Source of the DNA: Leptolyngbya sp. NIES-2104
GTDB lineage: Bacteria > Cyanobacteriota > Cyanobacteriia > Leptolyngbyales > Leptolyngbyaceae
NCBI RefSeq assembly: GCF_001485215.1
Contig: NZ_BBWW01000003.1
Span: 62,001 to 126,000, forward strand
DNA length: 64,000 nucleotides
Reading direction: 5' to 3'
Shown here: in pieces, positions 27,233 to 36,091 of the stretch
Layout: each line of letters begins with the position of its first letter
How positions within the stretch are numbered: the stretch's first letter is position 1
Translations under genes and position numbers: made by a program
The notes under the pieces: generated by a model
The model's input: only the letters and a program-made list of their open reading frames with translations
The model's database searches: none
Told to the model about the DNA's origin: nothing

Positions 27233-27841
27233 ATGGCATCAAGTGATTGCCATAAGAAATTCTTTTCGCTAAAAAGTTTGATGAGTCAAGATAGTAATTT
27301 TAATCAACTCTTTGTCCCACCCTCACAACGCGATCACTACCAGGGGATACTCAATGCCCCAGTCGTACTTGTGGAATATGGGAATTATCAATCTCCTCAG
27401 TGTGGGGAAGTGCATCGGTTGATTCAGGCAATTCAGCAACATTTCGACTCCGTATTTTCTGGGGAGAATCGGGTATGTGTCGTGTTTCGCCACTTTATCC
27501 AGAATTCAATCTACCCTCAAGCACAGAAGGCAGCAGAAGTAGCGGAAGCAGCAGCAGTGCAAGGTCAATTTTGGCAGATGCACGATATGCTGTTTCTCCA
27601 CCAGCAAGAGTTGGGAAACGGATATCTAGTGGAGTATGCCGATCGTTTAGGACTCGATATCTCCCAATTTCTGCAAGATTTATCAAAGCGCAGGCACGTC
27701 GATCGCATTAACGAAGATACTGCCAGTGGGCACCACAGCGGAGTAACAACTGTACCAGCACTGTTTATTAACGGAATTCGCTATCGCGATCGTTGGAGTG
27801 TTGAGCAATTAATCGCAACTATTGTTACTGCAAGTCATTAA
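27233..27841 (+). CDS. DsbA-family thioredoxin-fold protein with SPQC active site, copy 1
   Basis: 202 aa, no signal peptide. Thioredoxin fold of the DsbA/Thioredoxin_4 type: VVLVEYGNYQSPQCGEV, then helical insert (AAEVAEAAAVQGQFWQMHD, a family hallmark), then cis-Pro loop TTVPALFING. The active site normally reads CPxC; here it is S54-P-Q-C57, so the nucleophilic first cysteine is gone. It cannot be a normal dithiol oxidase. It follows the response regulator by about 180 bases, as its paralogue does in cassette 2, which keeps the other cysteine. Confidence 0.85.
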   Translation: MASSDCHKKFFSLKSLMSQDSNFNQLFVPPSQRDHYQGILNAPVVLVEYGNYQSPQCGEVHRLIQAIQQHFDSVFSGENRVCVVFRHFIQNSIYPQAQKAAEVAEAAAVQGQFWQMHDMLFLHQQELGNGYLVEYADRLGLDISQFLQDLSKRRHVDRINEDTASGHHSGVTTVPALFINGIRYRDRWSVEQLIATIVTASH

Positions 27842-27958
27842 GTTTCCCGATTCTTGCTCCCAATTCATATCTGACTTGTTTATTAGTGCTAGTAAGCTAT
27901 CTAGTTCTGATGGCTAGCTTTTGCCTTTTTGCTGAACAATATTACCAATTTTTGAACC

Positions 27959-28313
27959 ATGACGACAATTACAACGCCAACCATTGAATTTAAGAGCAGA
28001 GGCTTAACGCACAATCAATTGCAGCAAGCGATCGACTATATTCACACTCACCTGAATCGAGATTTATCCCTAGCTGAACTGGCAAGCGTGATCAGTATCA
28101 GCCCAACTTACTTCGCGAGTTTATTCAAACGAGCTACGGGAATTGCGCCACATCAGTACGTGATTCAACAGCGGGTAGAACGAGCGAGAGTGATGCTGTC
28201 GAAAACGAATTTGACGATCGCAGACATTGCTACACAAGTCGGCTTCTCCAGTCAAAGTCATTTGACGCAACAGTTTAAGTGAGTCACCGGACTGACACCA
28301 AAGCAAGTTCGCT
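27959..28313 (+). pseudogene. AraC-type HTH regulator with premature stop
   Basis: An AraC/XylS DNA-binding domain, about 107 aa to the stop at 28280: LTHNQLQQAIDYIHTHLNRD, LASVISISPTYFASLFKRAT, then IADIATQVGFSSQSHLTQQF. The frame then shows TGA where the family has an Arg codon (CGA). It continues VTGLTPKQVR to the natural-looking stop at 28311. So one C-to-T change probably truncates the second HTH by about 11 residues. The gene also lacks the usual N-terminal ligand domain, though such short forms exist. It directly precedes the conserved motif at 28340 and the cupin gene. Confidence 0.75.
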
Positions 28314-28339
28314 AACATTGTAAGACCTGATAAAGCGCC

Positions 28340-28386
28340 GTGAGAATCTGAAAGACGTTGAGCATTGGAACTTAGTACACTTTTTA
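28340..28386 (+). repeat. Dispersed motif (member 1) upstream of cupin
   Basis: The stretch contains GAGAATCTGAAAGACGTTGA followed by GCATTGGAACTTAGTACA. Related copies are at 38148-38195 and 42084-42128, and partial ones at 51609-51630 and 61998-62029. It lies after the AraC gene and 18 bases before the cupin ATG. TTGAGC with TTTAAT/TAATAT about 17 bases later could be a promoter; this is inference. Confidence 0.5.
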
Positions 28387-28403
28387 ATATCAGAGGTCAA
28401 ATC

Positions 28404-28967
28404 ATGAAACAGTCAGCAGATTTCTTTGTTCGTAGCGCGATCGTGGAGACCACTCGATCCTACATGGGCAGTCTCATGTCTTTTCTTGTGACATCTGCCG
28501 AAACCGAAAACCGCTTCTTCCTTCTGGAGCTTCGGATGAAACCGGGAAATGAGCCGCCGCCCCATCTCCACTATGACCAGGATGAGGTGTATTACATTCT
28601 AGAAGGCGAACTGGAGGTGTACTGCATGGGCGAAGTCCGAACAGTGCGAGCAGGCGAAACGATCTTCCTCCCCCGGAATCAGGCGCACGCATTCTACTAC
28701 CTGTCGCCCACCCTCCGGTTCCTCGCTCTGTTGCAACCGGGCGGTCCGGACGGGTATGGTCTGGACGGTTACTTTGAAGCGATGTCGAGTCCGTCCACCA
28801 GCATGGAACTCCCTGAGAACGCAACCACATATGCACTCTCCGATCCAGCTAGCGCGATCGCGCTAGCTGCCAAGTACGGAGTCAAGCTGCTGACCCCGGA
28901 AGAAACAGCGCAACTGTTGCCCCACTACCCCGGCTTCGGAGTAACGCGAAAGAGCCAGAGTCATTAA
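28404..28967 (+). CDS. Cupin domain protein
   Basis: 187 aa from ATG at 28404, preceded by AGAGGT. Single cupin barrel with motif 1 PGNEPPPHLHYDQDEVYYIL (HxH...E) and motif 2 PRNQAHAFYYL, and a C-terminal tail ending LLPHYPGFGV. The metal ligands are present, so a mononuclear-metal enzyme or small-molecule binder is expected; the substrate is unknown. A close paralogue follows at once but is split by an insertion sequence. Confidence 0.85.
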   Translation: MKQSADFFVRSAIVETTRSYMGSLMSFLVTSAETENRFFLLELRMKPGNEPPPHLHYDQDEVYYILEGELEVYCMGEVRTVRAGETIFLPRNQAHAFYYLSPTLRFLALLQPGGPDGYGLDGYFEAMSSPSTSMELPENATTYALSDPASAIALAAKYGVKLLTPEETAQLLPHYPGFGVTRKSQSH

Positions 28968-29377
28968 CGGCTGCGTAAATTGGCAGAAGTTTTTGCAACA
29001 GAATTAGTCATTAAGGAGAATGATGAAACAAGTTCAATCGGCATCATTAAAAGCATACAAGCGCACCTCTACGCTCGACTCGTCCATGTTTTACATGGGA
29101 AGTCTCATGTCGTTCTTTGCCAAAGGCGAGGACACTGGAGGTCGCTTTGCCCTGATGGAATACCAGGCGAAACCTGGCAATGAACCGCCGCCTCATGTCC
29201 ATGACTGGGAGCATGAGTTGTATTACGTGCTTGAGGGCGAGATGGAGTTCTACTGCGAAGACAAGGTTTTAGTAGCACATGCAGGGGAAACAATCTTCTT
29301 ACCTCAAGGCAAGCCGCACGCTTTTTATATTCGCTCCCCGTACCTCCGAACATTGATCCTGGTTCAAGCGGTGGGTG

Positions 29378-30701
29378 GGGTATGTCAATAGTTTTGTGTC
29401 AAAGCTCAAAATTAGCAATTTAAACGATCGCCAAATTCAATGGCAAATCGATTCAAAGCAGGCTTCCAATTCGGAATTGGCATTGTCCACTTTTTTGCAA
29501 CGTTGTGCATTGCCAAATAGATCACTTTGAGCGCCGATTCATCGGTCGGAAAGGCACGATGATTTTTGATGACTTTTCTCAAGGTCATGTTCAATGATTC
29601 AATGGCGTTCGTGGTGTAGATGGCACGTCGAATCTCATCTGGGAAAGCAAAGAATGGAATCACGCGATTCCAGTGATTCATCCAAGAGCGACTGATAATC
29701 GGATACTGCTTGTCCCATTTTTCAGCAAATGCCACCAATTGCTCTTCTGCCTGCTCTTCGGTTGCTGAAGTATAAATCATCTCAAGTCAGCAGCGACCTG
29801 TTTGCGGTCTTTGTAGGAGACATAGGAGAGCGAATTTCGCACCATATGCACAATGCAAAGTTGCACCTGCGTTTTGGGAAACACCGCTTCGATGGCATCA
29901 AGAAACCCAGTCAGCCCGTCACAGCAAGCAATGAAAATATCTTTGAGTCCGCGTTGCTGCAACTCAGTCAGAATTGACAACCAGAACTTGGCAGATTCGT
30001 TCTGCGTCATCCACATGCCGAGTAGCTCCTTGTTGCCCGCCAAATTGACTCCCAAAGCTAAGTGAATCGCTTTGTTGATCACTCTGCCGTCTTGCCGCAC
30101 TTTGACCACAATCGCATCCAAGTAGACAATCGGGTACACCCGGTCAAGGGCGCGATTTTGCCAGAGTTTGCGTTCTTCTTCCACCGCATCGGTGACTTTA
30201 GAAATCAAGCCAGGAGACACGTCCACCCCATATAAATCTTGCAGTTGCGCTTGGATATCGCGCACACTCATGCCACGTGAATAGAGTGACAAGATCTTGC
30301 CATCGAAGCCGTCAAATCGGGTTTGCCCTTTTGCCACAATCACTGGCTCAAATGCGCCATTGCGGTCTCGCGGAATCGAGATTTCGGCTTGCCCAAACTC
30401 GCCCTTAATCGTCTTTTTGCTATGCCCGTTGCGACGATTACGAGCGACATCTTCTTCAACTAGCTCAGCCCGTTCTTCTTCCAAATGGTGCTCCATTTCC
30501 GCATTTAGACAACGTTCTACGAGCGCTGCTGTTAGCTGTTTGAGAATGCCTCCTTCTCCTACTAAATCTTCGGGACTTTGATAGTTTTTCAGCAATTCAT
30601 CGAGCAATTCAGGTCGGAATGTCATATGTGTTGTGTTTTTGGTTCAAGGGTCTATTAGATCAAACTTTGGAACCTTTGACACAAAACATTTTATAAACCC
30701 G
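29378..30701 (-). mobile_element. IS256-family insertion sequence, 1324 bp, with 8-bp target duplication
   Basis: Flanked by GGTGGGTG at 29370-29377 and 30702-30709. The ends are imperfect inverted repeats: both start GGGT and share TTTTGTGTCAAAG further in. Length, 8-base duplication and mutator-type transposase all fit IS256. It sits inside a cupin gene, antisense to it. Confidence 0.93.
29412..30625 (-). pseudogene. IS256-family (mutator) transposase, frameshifted
   Basis: The first part, 30625-29777 (282 aa), has the DDE acids in VYLDAIVVKVR and IACCDGLTGF and the motif CIVHMVRNS. The rest, 29780-29412, holds the third acid in TTNAIESLNMTLRK. The join reads DLR-stop in one frame and MIYTSATEEQ in the next, where the family has a continuous DLRxIYTSA. 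This is a -1 shift near 29778 with no slippery heptamer, so I call it a one-base deletion. The element is probably not autonomous now. Confidence 0.85.
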
Positions 30702-30907
30702 GTGGGTGAACACGCGGTTGGGCTGGATCGCTACTTCGTTGAAATGGCTGAACCTGCAACAAGCATGAATCTTTCCACTGAGGCGATTACTTATATGATG
30801 GACGATCCTAACCATGCTATCCGCTTGGGTGCTGCAAACGGTGTTCGTTTCTTGTCGCTGGAAGAAACCGCCAAAGAACTGCCGCACTACCCCGGCTTTG
30901 GAGTACG

Positions 30908-31210
30908 ATGAAAAGACGTAACTTCCTTGTTAGCAGCGCCCTAGCAAGCAATGGCCATCTAATGCAGTCAGCGTCAGGTAAAGCTTAACATGCAAGTGCT
31001 TGGCTTCTGTTATTTGCTACCAATACTTTCCACGAAGAGGAGACTATCCTCAATCAGGTTTTGCAACGCAACGATGAACTACTCAGAATTTGGAATGACG
31101 ACTTAAATCAAACAACAGAGTGTTCACATCACTAACTCTTCAACAAACAAGAGAAAGGATAACTTGCATACCAATGAGTTATTCAATCTGCAATATGGAA
31201 AGGAGAAATC
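30908..31210 (+). other. Spacer with a Tat-like N-terminal remnant
   Basis: An ATGA overlap with the cupin stop opens a 26-codon frame (30908-30988) that starts MKRRNFLVSSALAS. This resembles a twin-arginine leader and stops early. It may be the stub of an exported protein formerly co-translated with the cupin. The remainder to 31210 shows no gene. An AAAGGAG ribosome site for the next gene is at its end. Confidence 0.35.
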
Positions 31211-31991
31211 ATGACAACAATGTATGGTCAGAGCAATACTTTGTTCAAAGATCTCGCAGCACTACTTACAGGACAGCTTTTTCTACCGGATGACACTGCC
31301 TATGAACAGGTACGCCAACTCTGGAGTGGCAGGGCGAAGACTCAACCCGCTGCGCGCTGCTCCGCAGATACCGCAAGGGTCGCTCGTTGTTTGACTGTGC
31401 AAGAGTGCGCTTGACATGGGTGAGGCAGCGAGCACGTACCCGTGTAGCGAAGCTATCGCTCCCTTACGAACCTTTGGCAATCTGCTAGTCGATCAGGTGC
31501 AACCTGTCACGTATGATGCACTGATTCATTCTATTGATGCGTTTGCACCGCACGGTCTCCACTATTACATTCAAACGCGATCGTTCAAGGAGTTCCAGGC
31601 TGAGATGATTGAGACGCTGATCGAACAAGGACTGCCCCTTCCTACTCTGTTTTCGACGATCAACATTCATCACTTTCATGGAGTCGCAAGTCGTGTGGGT
31701 GTATCCGAAACTGCTTTTGCGCTGCGTCAGGATCACCTCATGATGGAGATCATCGCAGCCTGGAACCCTCAGTCTCCCGACGAGCAGCGGCATCTCCGAT
31801 GGGCACAGCACATCTCACAGGCACTTAAACCTTATGCCTTCAACGGAGGATATATCAACCTCTTGGATCAGGAAGAGCAGGAACAAGTTCCGCTCGCTTT
31901 CGGGTCGAACTATGAACGATTGCTTGACCTGAAACGGAGGTATGACTCAGAGGATGTCTTTGATTCGACGATCGGGCATATCGCACCCTAA
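31211..31991 (+). pseudogene. VAO/BBE-type FAD oxidoreductase with internal deletion
   Basis: The N-terminal 60 codons (DLAALLTGQLFLPDDTAYEQ to TARVARCLTVQE) and the C-terminal part from 31416 (EAIAPLRTFG to GHIAP, including the berberine-bridge tail YINLLDQEEQEQVPLAFGSN) match the copy at 53876. About 650 bases encoding most of the FAD-binding domain are missing. The scar at about 31405-31450 holds a short cyanobacterial palindromic element (GCGAGCACGTACC...). No active flavoenzyme can be made. Confidence 0.88.
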
Positions 31992-32023
31992 TCATTAGGA
32001 GCAATGTACTGAAGGCTTGAACT

Positions 32024-32404
32024 ATGTTAACTGAAACCACTGAATTTTGCTCTACAGACCTCGACAAAGAGATTGTTCATTTGCTCGATTATGCAAGAAC
32101 TAAGCTACTGACCCAGATGCCACGACAGCTAAAAATGACATCCTATCTGCGACTCTGTTGCCTCTCCATTCGCAAGCTGTGCCAGAAGCCGGAATTAGCA
32201 GGCAAATCTAACCTGAACGAGACATTGGATGGCTCCTATTCGCAGTTACTGCAAGCACTTTGTCATCACAATTCTGAATGGTGGAGTCATTGCTGGAGTA
32301 GTGATCGCGGCATCCTTAAATCTGATGATCCAGCGATCAACAAACTACTGCAACCGCTGGAGCATTTCGTCGAAACCTACACTTGCAAGTACTCAAGCAC
32401 GTAA
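32024..32404 (+). CDS. Hypothetical protein, helical with several cysteines
   Basis: 126 aa, family not recognised. Helical throughout, with a CCLS pair and a C-terminal WWSHCWSSDRGILKSD segment. It lies between the broken FAD oxidoreductase and the SDR gene on the same strand, 20 bases before the SDR start, which would fit co-transcription. No membrane segment or signal peptide. Confidence 0.45.
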   Translation: MLTETTEFCSTDLDKEIVHLLDYARTKLLTQMPRQLKMTSYLRLCCLSIRKLCQKPELAGKSNLNETLDGSYSQLLQALCHHNSEWWSHCWSSDRGILKSDDPAINKLLQPLEHFVETYTCKYSST

Positions 32405-32424
32405 GTATTGAAGAGGAATACATC

Positions 32425-33180
32425 ATGAAACTTGAAAATAAAGTGACTTTGATTACGGGAGCAACTTCGGGAATTGACAAGGCAACCGCTAAAGCATTCG
32501 GTGTTGCAGGAGCTAAGGTGGTTTTCTCAGGACGGCGCGAACCAGAAGGTAAAGCAACGGAAGCTCAGCTACGAGATGCTGGCGTTGACTGTTTATTTGT
32601 ACGATCGGATGTCTCGAACGAAGCCGAGATAAAAGCACTTGTGCAAACCACCGTCGAGAAGTTTGGAAAGCTCGATTATGCCTTCAACAACGCGAGCATA
32701 GAGGCACTTCCAAAACCCTTGCACGAGCAATCGATCGAAGATTTTGACGAACTGATGGCGATTAACACACGGGGACTGTTCTTGTGCATGAAATATGAGA
32801 TTCAGCAAATGCCGACTCAAGGAACTGGGGCGATTGTTAATACCTCCTCGTTAGGAGGGTTGATTGCGTTTCCAGGGGCATCTCCATGTGTCGCGAGTAA
32901 ACATGCAGTCATGGGATTGACACGAGCGGCAGCGTTGGACTATGCCAAGCAGGGCATTCGGATTAATGCGGTTACTCCCGGTGCTACTGCGACTGAGACG
33001 CTCGATCGTAGCCTTGATCGAATGGGTCTCACAGCTGATGATTTCGCATCTACGGTTCCAATGGGGCGCATCGGACGGGTAGAAGAAATTGCTCAAGCTG
33101 TCGTTTTTCTTTGCTCTGATGCTGCCAGCTACATCACTGGACAACCCTTAGTGATTGACGGTGGATTTACAGTAAGCTGA
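32425..33180 (+). CDS. SDR-family protein lacking the catalytic tyrosine
   Basis: 251 aa from ATG at 32425 (AAGAGGA upstream). Classical short-chain dehydrogenase fold with intact length and C-terminal VIDGGFTVS. However, three hallmark positions are changed: TGATSGI is followed by D18 instead of Gly, NNA by S91 instead of Gly, and the YxxxK site is C155-VAS-K159. The tyrosine that donates the proton is therefore missing. The frame is undamaged, so the protein may have become a non-catalytic binder or be at an early stage of decay. Confidence 0.85.
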   Translation: MKLENKVTLITGATSGIDKATAKAFGVAGAKVVFSGRREPEGKATEAQLRDAGVDCLFVRSDVSNEAEIKALVQTTVEKFGKLDYAFNNASIEALPKPLHEQSIEDFDELMAINTRGLFLCMKYEIQQMPTQGTGAIVNTSSLGGLIAFPGASPCVASKHAVMGLTRAAALDYAKQGIRINAVTPGATATETLDRSLDRMGLTADDFASTVPMGRIGRVEEIAQAVVFLCSDAASYITGQPLVIDGGFTVS

Positions 33181-33209
33181 TCAAGACTATCAAGTCAGCA
33201 GTTTTTTAG

Positions 33210-33369
33210 ATGATTGTAGATGGCTATATCAATCGAGCGATCGCCTGCAAGCTTTATATTACTGCGAATACGGTGAAAGCCTGTCCACAACAACCTGCTT
33301 CAGAAACTTTGTGTTGAGGATCGCACACAAGCGGCAATTCGAGCATTCCGCTCTGGTCTGATTGACTAA
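33210..33369 (+). pseudogene. LuxR/NarL HTH remnant
   Basis: MIVDGYINRAIACKLYITAN followed by TVKA matches the recognition half of a NarL-type HTH. After a two-base loss near 33279 the frame continues as VHNNLLQKLCVEDRTQAAIR and ends AFRSGLID. The receiver domain is absent. It is probably the tail of a further response regulator related to those in the two kinase cassettes. Confidence 0.75.
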
Positions 33370-33424
33370 ACAATTAACTTAAACAAGCACATCACCAAGC
33401 TCAAACACTTCAAGGAGATTAACC

Positions 33425-34066
33425 ATGCAACTCCATAAACTCAGCGTTCGTATTCTTTTAGCAACTCTTGCCGTATCTGTGACGCAGTACGCGACCAGCA
33501 CGGATAAGCAATTGGCAACTCATGCTTTGACTACAGACAATTGGGTTGCTGAACAATCTGGGCTTCAAACCGCTCAGCTTCAGACCATCCAGCCCAAGCC
33601 ACCATCCAATCAAGCTAAACAAGCCTTTTTTAGTCATCCTCCCCGGATTCTTCGGGTTGCTGCCTCTGCAACCGGAGCCTTTGCATCCTCGACTTATGAA
33701 TTCACATTGACTGTCCCCAAAGATGCTGGACAACCGCTTAAAGCTGTAACGATCGCTCAAGCTGAAAATGTAGAAGTTGCCAAATTTGATGTTAGGAACA
33801 GTAAAGCTTCTCTCGGTGAGCGATTTGCAAGTAGGTCTGAAATTCGCTTAGCAAGCACTGGTGGACAACCCGCTCGTCCAGGTGAAATAACGCTTGTCTT
33901 TGATCAACCTGTGCAACCTGGTAGTACCGTCACAGTTGCACTAGCAGTTCAGCGGAACCCCAGTTGGGGCGGAGTGTACGAGTTTGGAGTGACTGTCTAT
34001 CCAATTGGAGAAAATGCACTAGGTCAGTTCTTGGGCTACCGACGCATTAACTTCTACAGCAGATAA
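33425..34066 (+). CDS. DUF2808 secreted protein
   Basis: 213 aa. The N-terminus (LHKLSVRILLATLAVSVTQY) is a likely signal peptide. The C-terminal two thirds are the DUF2808 domain: STYEFTLTVPKDAGQPLKAV, then GEITLVFDQPVQPGSTVTVA, then GGVYEFGVTVYP, ending LGYRRINFYSR. The family is found mainly in cyanobacteria and has no assigned function; a periplasmic or surface location is expected. AAGGAG lies before the ATG. Confidence 0.88.
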   Translation: MQLHKLSVRILLATLAVSVTQYATSTDKQLATHALTTDNWVAEQSGLQTAQLQTIQPKPPSNQAKQAFFSHPPRILRVAASATGAFASSTYEFTLTVPKDAGQPLKAVTIAQAENVEVAKFDVRNSKASLGERFASRSEIRLASTGGQPARPGEITLVFDQPVQPGSTVTVALAVQRNPSWGGVYEFGVTVYPIGENALGQFLGYRRINFYSR

Positions 34067-34094
34067 AATTTTAATCTACAGGAGCGATCTGATC

Positions 34095-34565
34095 ATGCAA
34101 TCTTTCTGGCTTTTTGGTCCTTACCTCACCATCCTTGCCGATCGCACCACGACTGGAGGACAGTACGATCTCATTGAAGGTTACTTTCCACCTGGGTCTC
34201 AGACTCCTCCTTATCGCCACATGCGCTATTCTGAACAACTCTATGTGCTGGAAGGAGAACTCACGATTTGGTCAGGTGAGAACAAGGTTGTACTCACCAC
34301 AGGTGAAAACTTCTTGATTCCGGTTGGTACACCTCACGTTGTTGCTGCAATTGGTGATCAACCCGCTCGTGGATTGATCCTTGCTGCGCCCAGTGCTTTT
34401 GCTCGGTTAATTGAAGCAACAGGAACGCAGAATAAGGTAGAAACACCGGACATGGCGCTGTTCGATTGCCTTTGGCAACAGCGAAGCTCCCGCATTTCTG
34501 CCGAGATTGGCGACGAGATTTTGGGACCACCCGGAACCTTACCCTCCGCTGCTACAAAAGCTTAG
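34095..34565 (+). CDS. Cupin domain protein (small, divergent)
   Basis: 156 aa. Cupin fold with GYFPPGSQTPPYRHMRYSEQ, LYVLEGELTIW and VGTPHVVAAIG. Motif 1 reads YRHMRYSEQ, so only one of the two histidines of HxH remains. It is unlike the two cupins at 28-31 kb. It lies 29 bases after DUF2808 and 52 bases before the hydrolase, all on one strand. Substrate unknown. Confidence 0.75.
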   Translation: MQSFWLFGPYLTILADRTTTGGQYDLIEGYFPPGSQTPPYRHMRYSEQLYVLEGELTIWSGENKVVLTTGENFLIPVGTPHVVAAIGDQPARGLILAAPSAFARLIEATGTQNKVETPDMALFDCLWQQRSSRISAEIGDEILGPPGTLPSAATKA

Positions 34566-34616
34566 TAAATCCATTGCAGACAGCAAAGCCATCCATCAAC
34601 TCAAGGAGTAATTTCT

Positions 34617-35324
34617 ATGTCCAAACCCTCGATCGTTCTGGTTCATGGTAGCTGGGCAGATGGTACATCCTGGCAGCATGTCATCTCACTGCTGATTCAG
34701 GATGGCTATCACGTAACCGCTGTGCAAAATCCGCTGATTTCTCTTCCAGATGATATTGCTATAACCAAGCGAGTGATTGATGCTCAACCGGGAGCTGTTG
34801 TTGCAGTGGGTCACTCCTACGGTGGAGCGGTAATCACAGGCGCAGCAGTTGGCAACCCGCAAGTGAAAGCCTTGGTTTACATTGCGGGTTGGGCATTGGC
34901 ACCAGGCGATAGCATTCGCCAGTTAATTAGCAAATATCCGCCCCCTCCACTGCTCACAGCAATTGTCCCAGATGCAGGTGGCTTCCTTTACATCGATCGT
35001 AAGAAGTTTCACGAGGTCTTTGCTCACGATGTATCGCCAGCCGAAGCACAGGTGCTAGCAGTCACACAAAAGCCTGCCGCCAGCATCACGTTTGAGCAAT
35101 CGGTGGAAAGCGCAGCTTGGCAGACTATTCCCTCATGGTATCTCTTAGCTCAGGAAGACCGAGCCATTCACCCTAAGCTTCAGCAATTCATGGCAAGCCG
35201 AATTGGTGCTAAGACAACTGAGCTTCAAGCCAGCCATGTGTCGTACATCTCCCATTCCAGAGAGGTTGCCAATTTGATTATTGAAGCAGCAAGCTCTGCT
35301 GTCGAGTCATCTCAACTTGTTTAA
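34617..35324 (+). CDS. Alpha/beta hydrolase
   Basis: 235 aa. Oxyanion loop VLVHGSWADGTSW, nucleophile elbow VGHSYGGAVITGAA (Ser near 67) and a C-terminal His in QASHVSYISH. The lid and length match small esterase-like hydrolases close to the salicylate esterase/methylesterase group. AAGGAG precedes the ATG. It is the intact relative of the frameshifted gene at 49915. Cytosolic, no leader. Confidence 0.87.
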   Translation: MSKPSIVLVHGSWADGTSWQHVISLLIQDGYHVTAVQNPLISLPDDIAITKRVIDAQPGAVVAVGHSYGGAVITGAAVGNPQVKALVYIAGWALAPGDSIRQLISKYPPPPLLTAIVPDAGGFLYIDRKKFHEVFAHDVSPAEAQVLAVTQKPAASITFEQSVESAAWQTIPSWYLLAQEDRAIHPKLQQFMASRIGAKTTELQASHVSYISHSREVANLIIEAASSAVESSQLV

Positions 35325-35344
35325 TTGATTTGGAGGAAAACAAG

Positions 35345-36034
35345 ATGAAAGTTTTAATTCGAGCGATCGTCAGTTTTTTCGTTTTCGTGGTGGATGGGGT
35401 GTACGGCAATCGTTCCTATGCTCGGTTTTATGTGCTAGAAACGATCGCGCGTGTGCCGTACTTCTCCTACCTATCTGTGCTGCATCTGTACGAAACGCTG
35501 GGTTACTGGCGCAAAGCAGACTGGTTAAAAGTTCACTTTGCTGAAACCTGGAACGAACTGCATCATCTATTAATCATGGAATCGCTCGGCGGCAATCGAC
35601 TGTGGATCGATCGCTTTGTAGCAGAACACATTGCAGTAGCATACTACTGGGTTGTCGTGCCACTCTACATGGTGTTACCCAAATATGCTTATTACTTGAT
35701 GGAACTGATCGAGAGCCACGCTTATCACACCTATGATGACTACTTGAACAACCATGAAGCAGCACTGAAAGAACAACCTGCTCCCCAAGTTGCGATCGAT
35801 TACTATCGAGATGGCGATTTATATATGTTTGAAGAATTCCAGACCACACCAGATTCTACCTTTCGCCGTCCTCATGTCGATACGCTCTATGACGTATTTG
35901 TGAACATTCGGGATGATGAGTGTGAACACGTGAAAACGATGGTGGCACTTCAGCAACCGGATGCGCGACTCACGTTCAAAAGTCCTCATACTCCCGTAAA
36001 AGTAGTTGCAACCAGCACAACTAACACAAATTGA
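35345..36034 (+). CDS. ptox: Plastoquinol terminal oxidase (alternative oxidase family)
   Basis: 229 aa from ATG at 35345 with GGAGG upstream. All six di-iron ligands of the AOX/PTOX family are visible: E32 (VLETIARVPYF), E71 and H74 (NELHHLLIMES), E123 (LIESHAYHTYDDY), E192 and H195 (DDECEHVKTM). The enzyme oxidises plastoquinol and reduces O2 to water at the membrane surface, relieving over-reduced photosynthetic electron transport. Its place in a redox gene run supports a stress role. A plasmid-borne copy is uncommon. Confidence 0.93.
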   Translation: MKVLIRAIVSFFVFVVDGVYGNRSYARFYVLETIARVPYFSYLSVLHLYETLGYWRKADWLKVHFAETWNELHHLLIMESLGGNRLWIDRFVAEHIAVAYYWVVVPLYMVLPKYAYYLMELIESHAYHTYDDYLNNHEAALKEQPAPQVAIDYYRDGDLYMFEEFQTTPDSTFRRPHVDTLYDVFVNIRDDECEHVKTMVALQQPDARLTFKSPHTPVKVVATSTTNTN

Positions 36035-36091
36035 TTTCAGTGACTCAAAGCATTTGTCAAAGTCATCGTAATTCCAGCGGAGGGTAAAGAA

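Larger units (their letters stand above)
29023..30911 (+). pseudogene. Cupin paralogue interrupted by an IS256-like element
   Basis: The 5' part (29023-29377) carries the full cupin metal motif (PPPHVHDWEHELYYVLEGEM). The 3' part (30710-30911) encodes EHAVGLDRYFVEMAEPATSM to PHYPGFGVR, matching the tail of the neighbouring cupin. Removing 29378-30701 and one 8-base target copy restores one open frame (VQAVG then EHAVG). The start is an ATGATG after AAGGAG. The gene was probably functional until the insertion. Confidence 0.9.

Noticed and set aside
29777-29780. Programmed -1 frameshift in the IS256-like transposase
   Set aside because: No slippery heptamer at the overlap and the family normally has a single frame; a one-base deletion is simpler.
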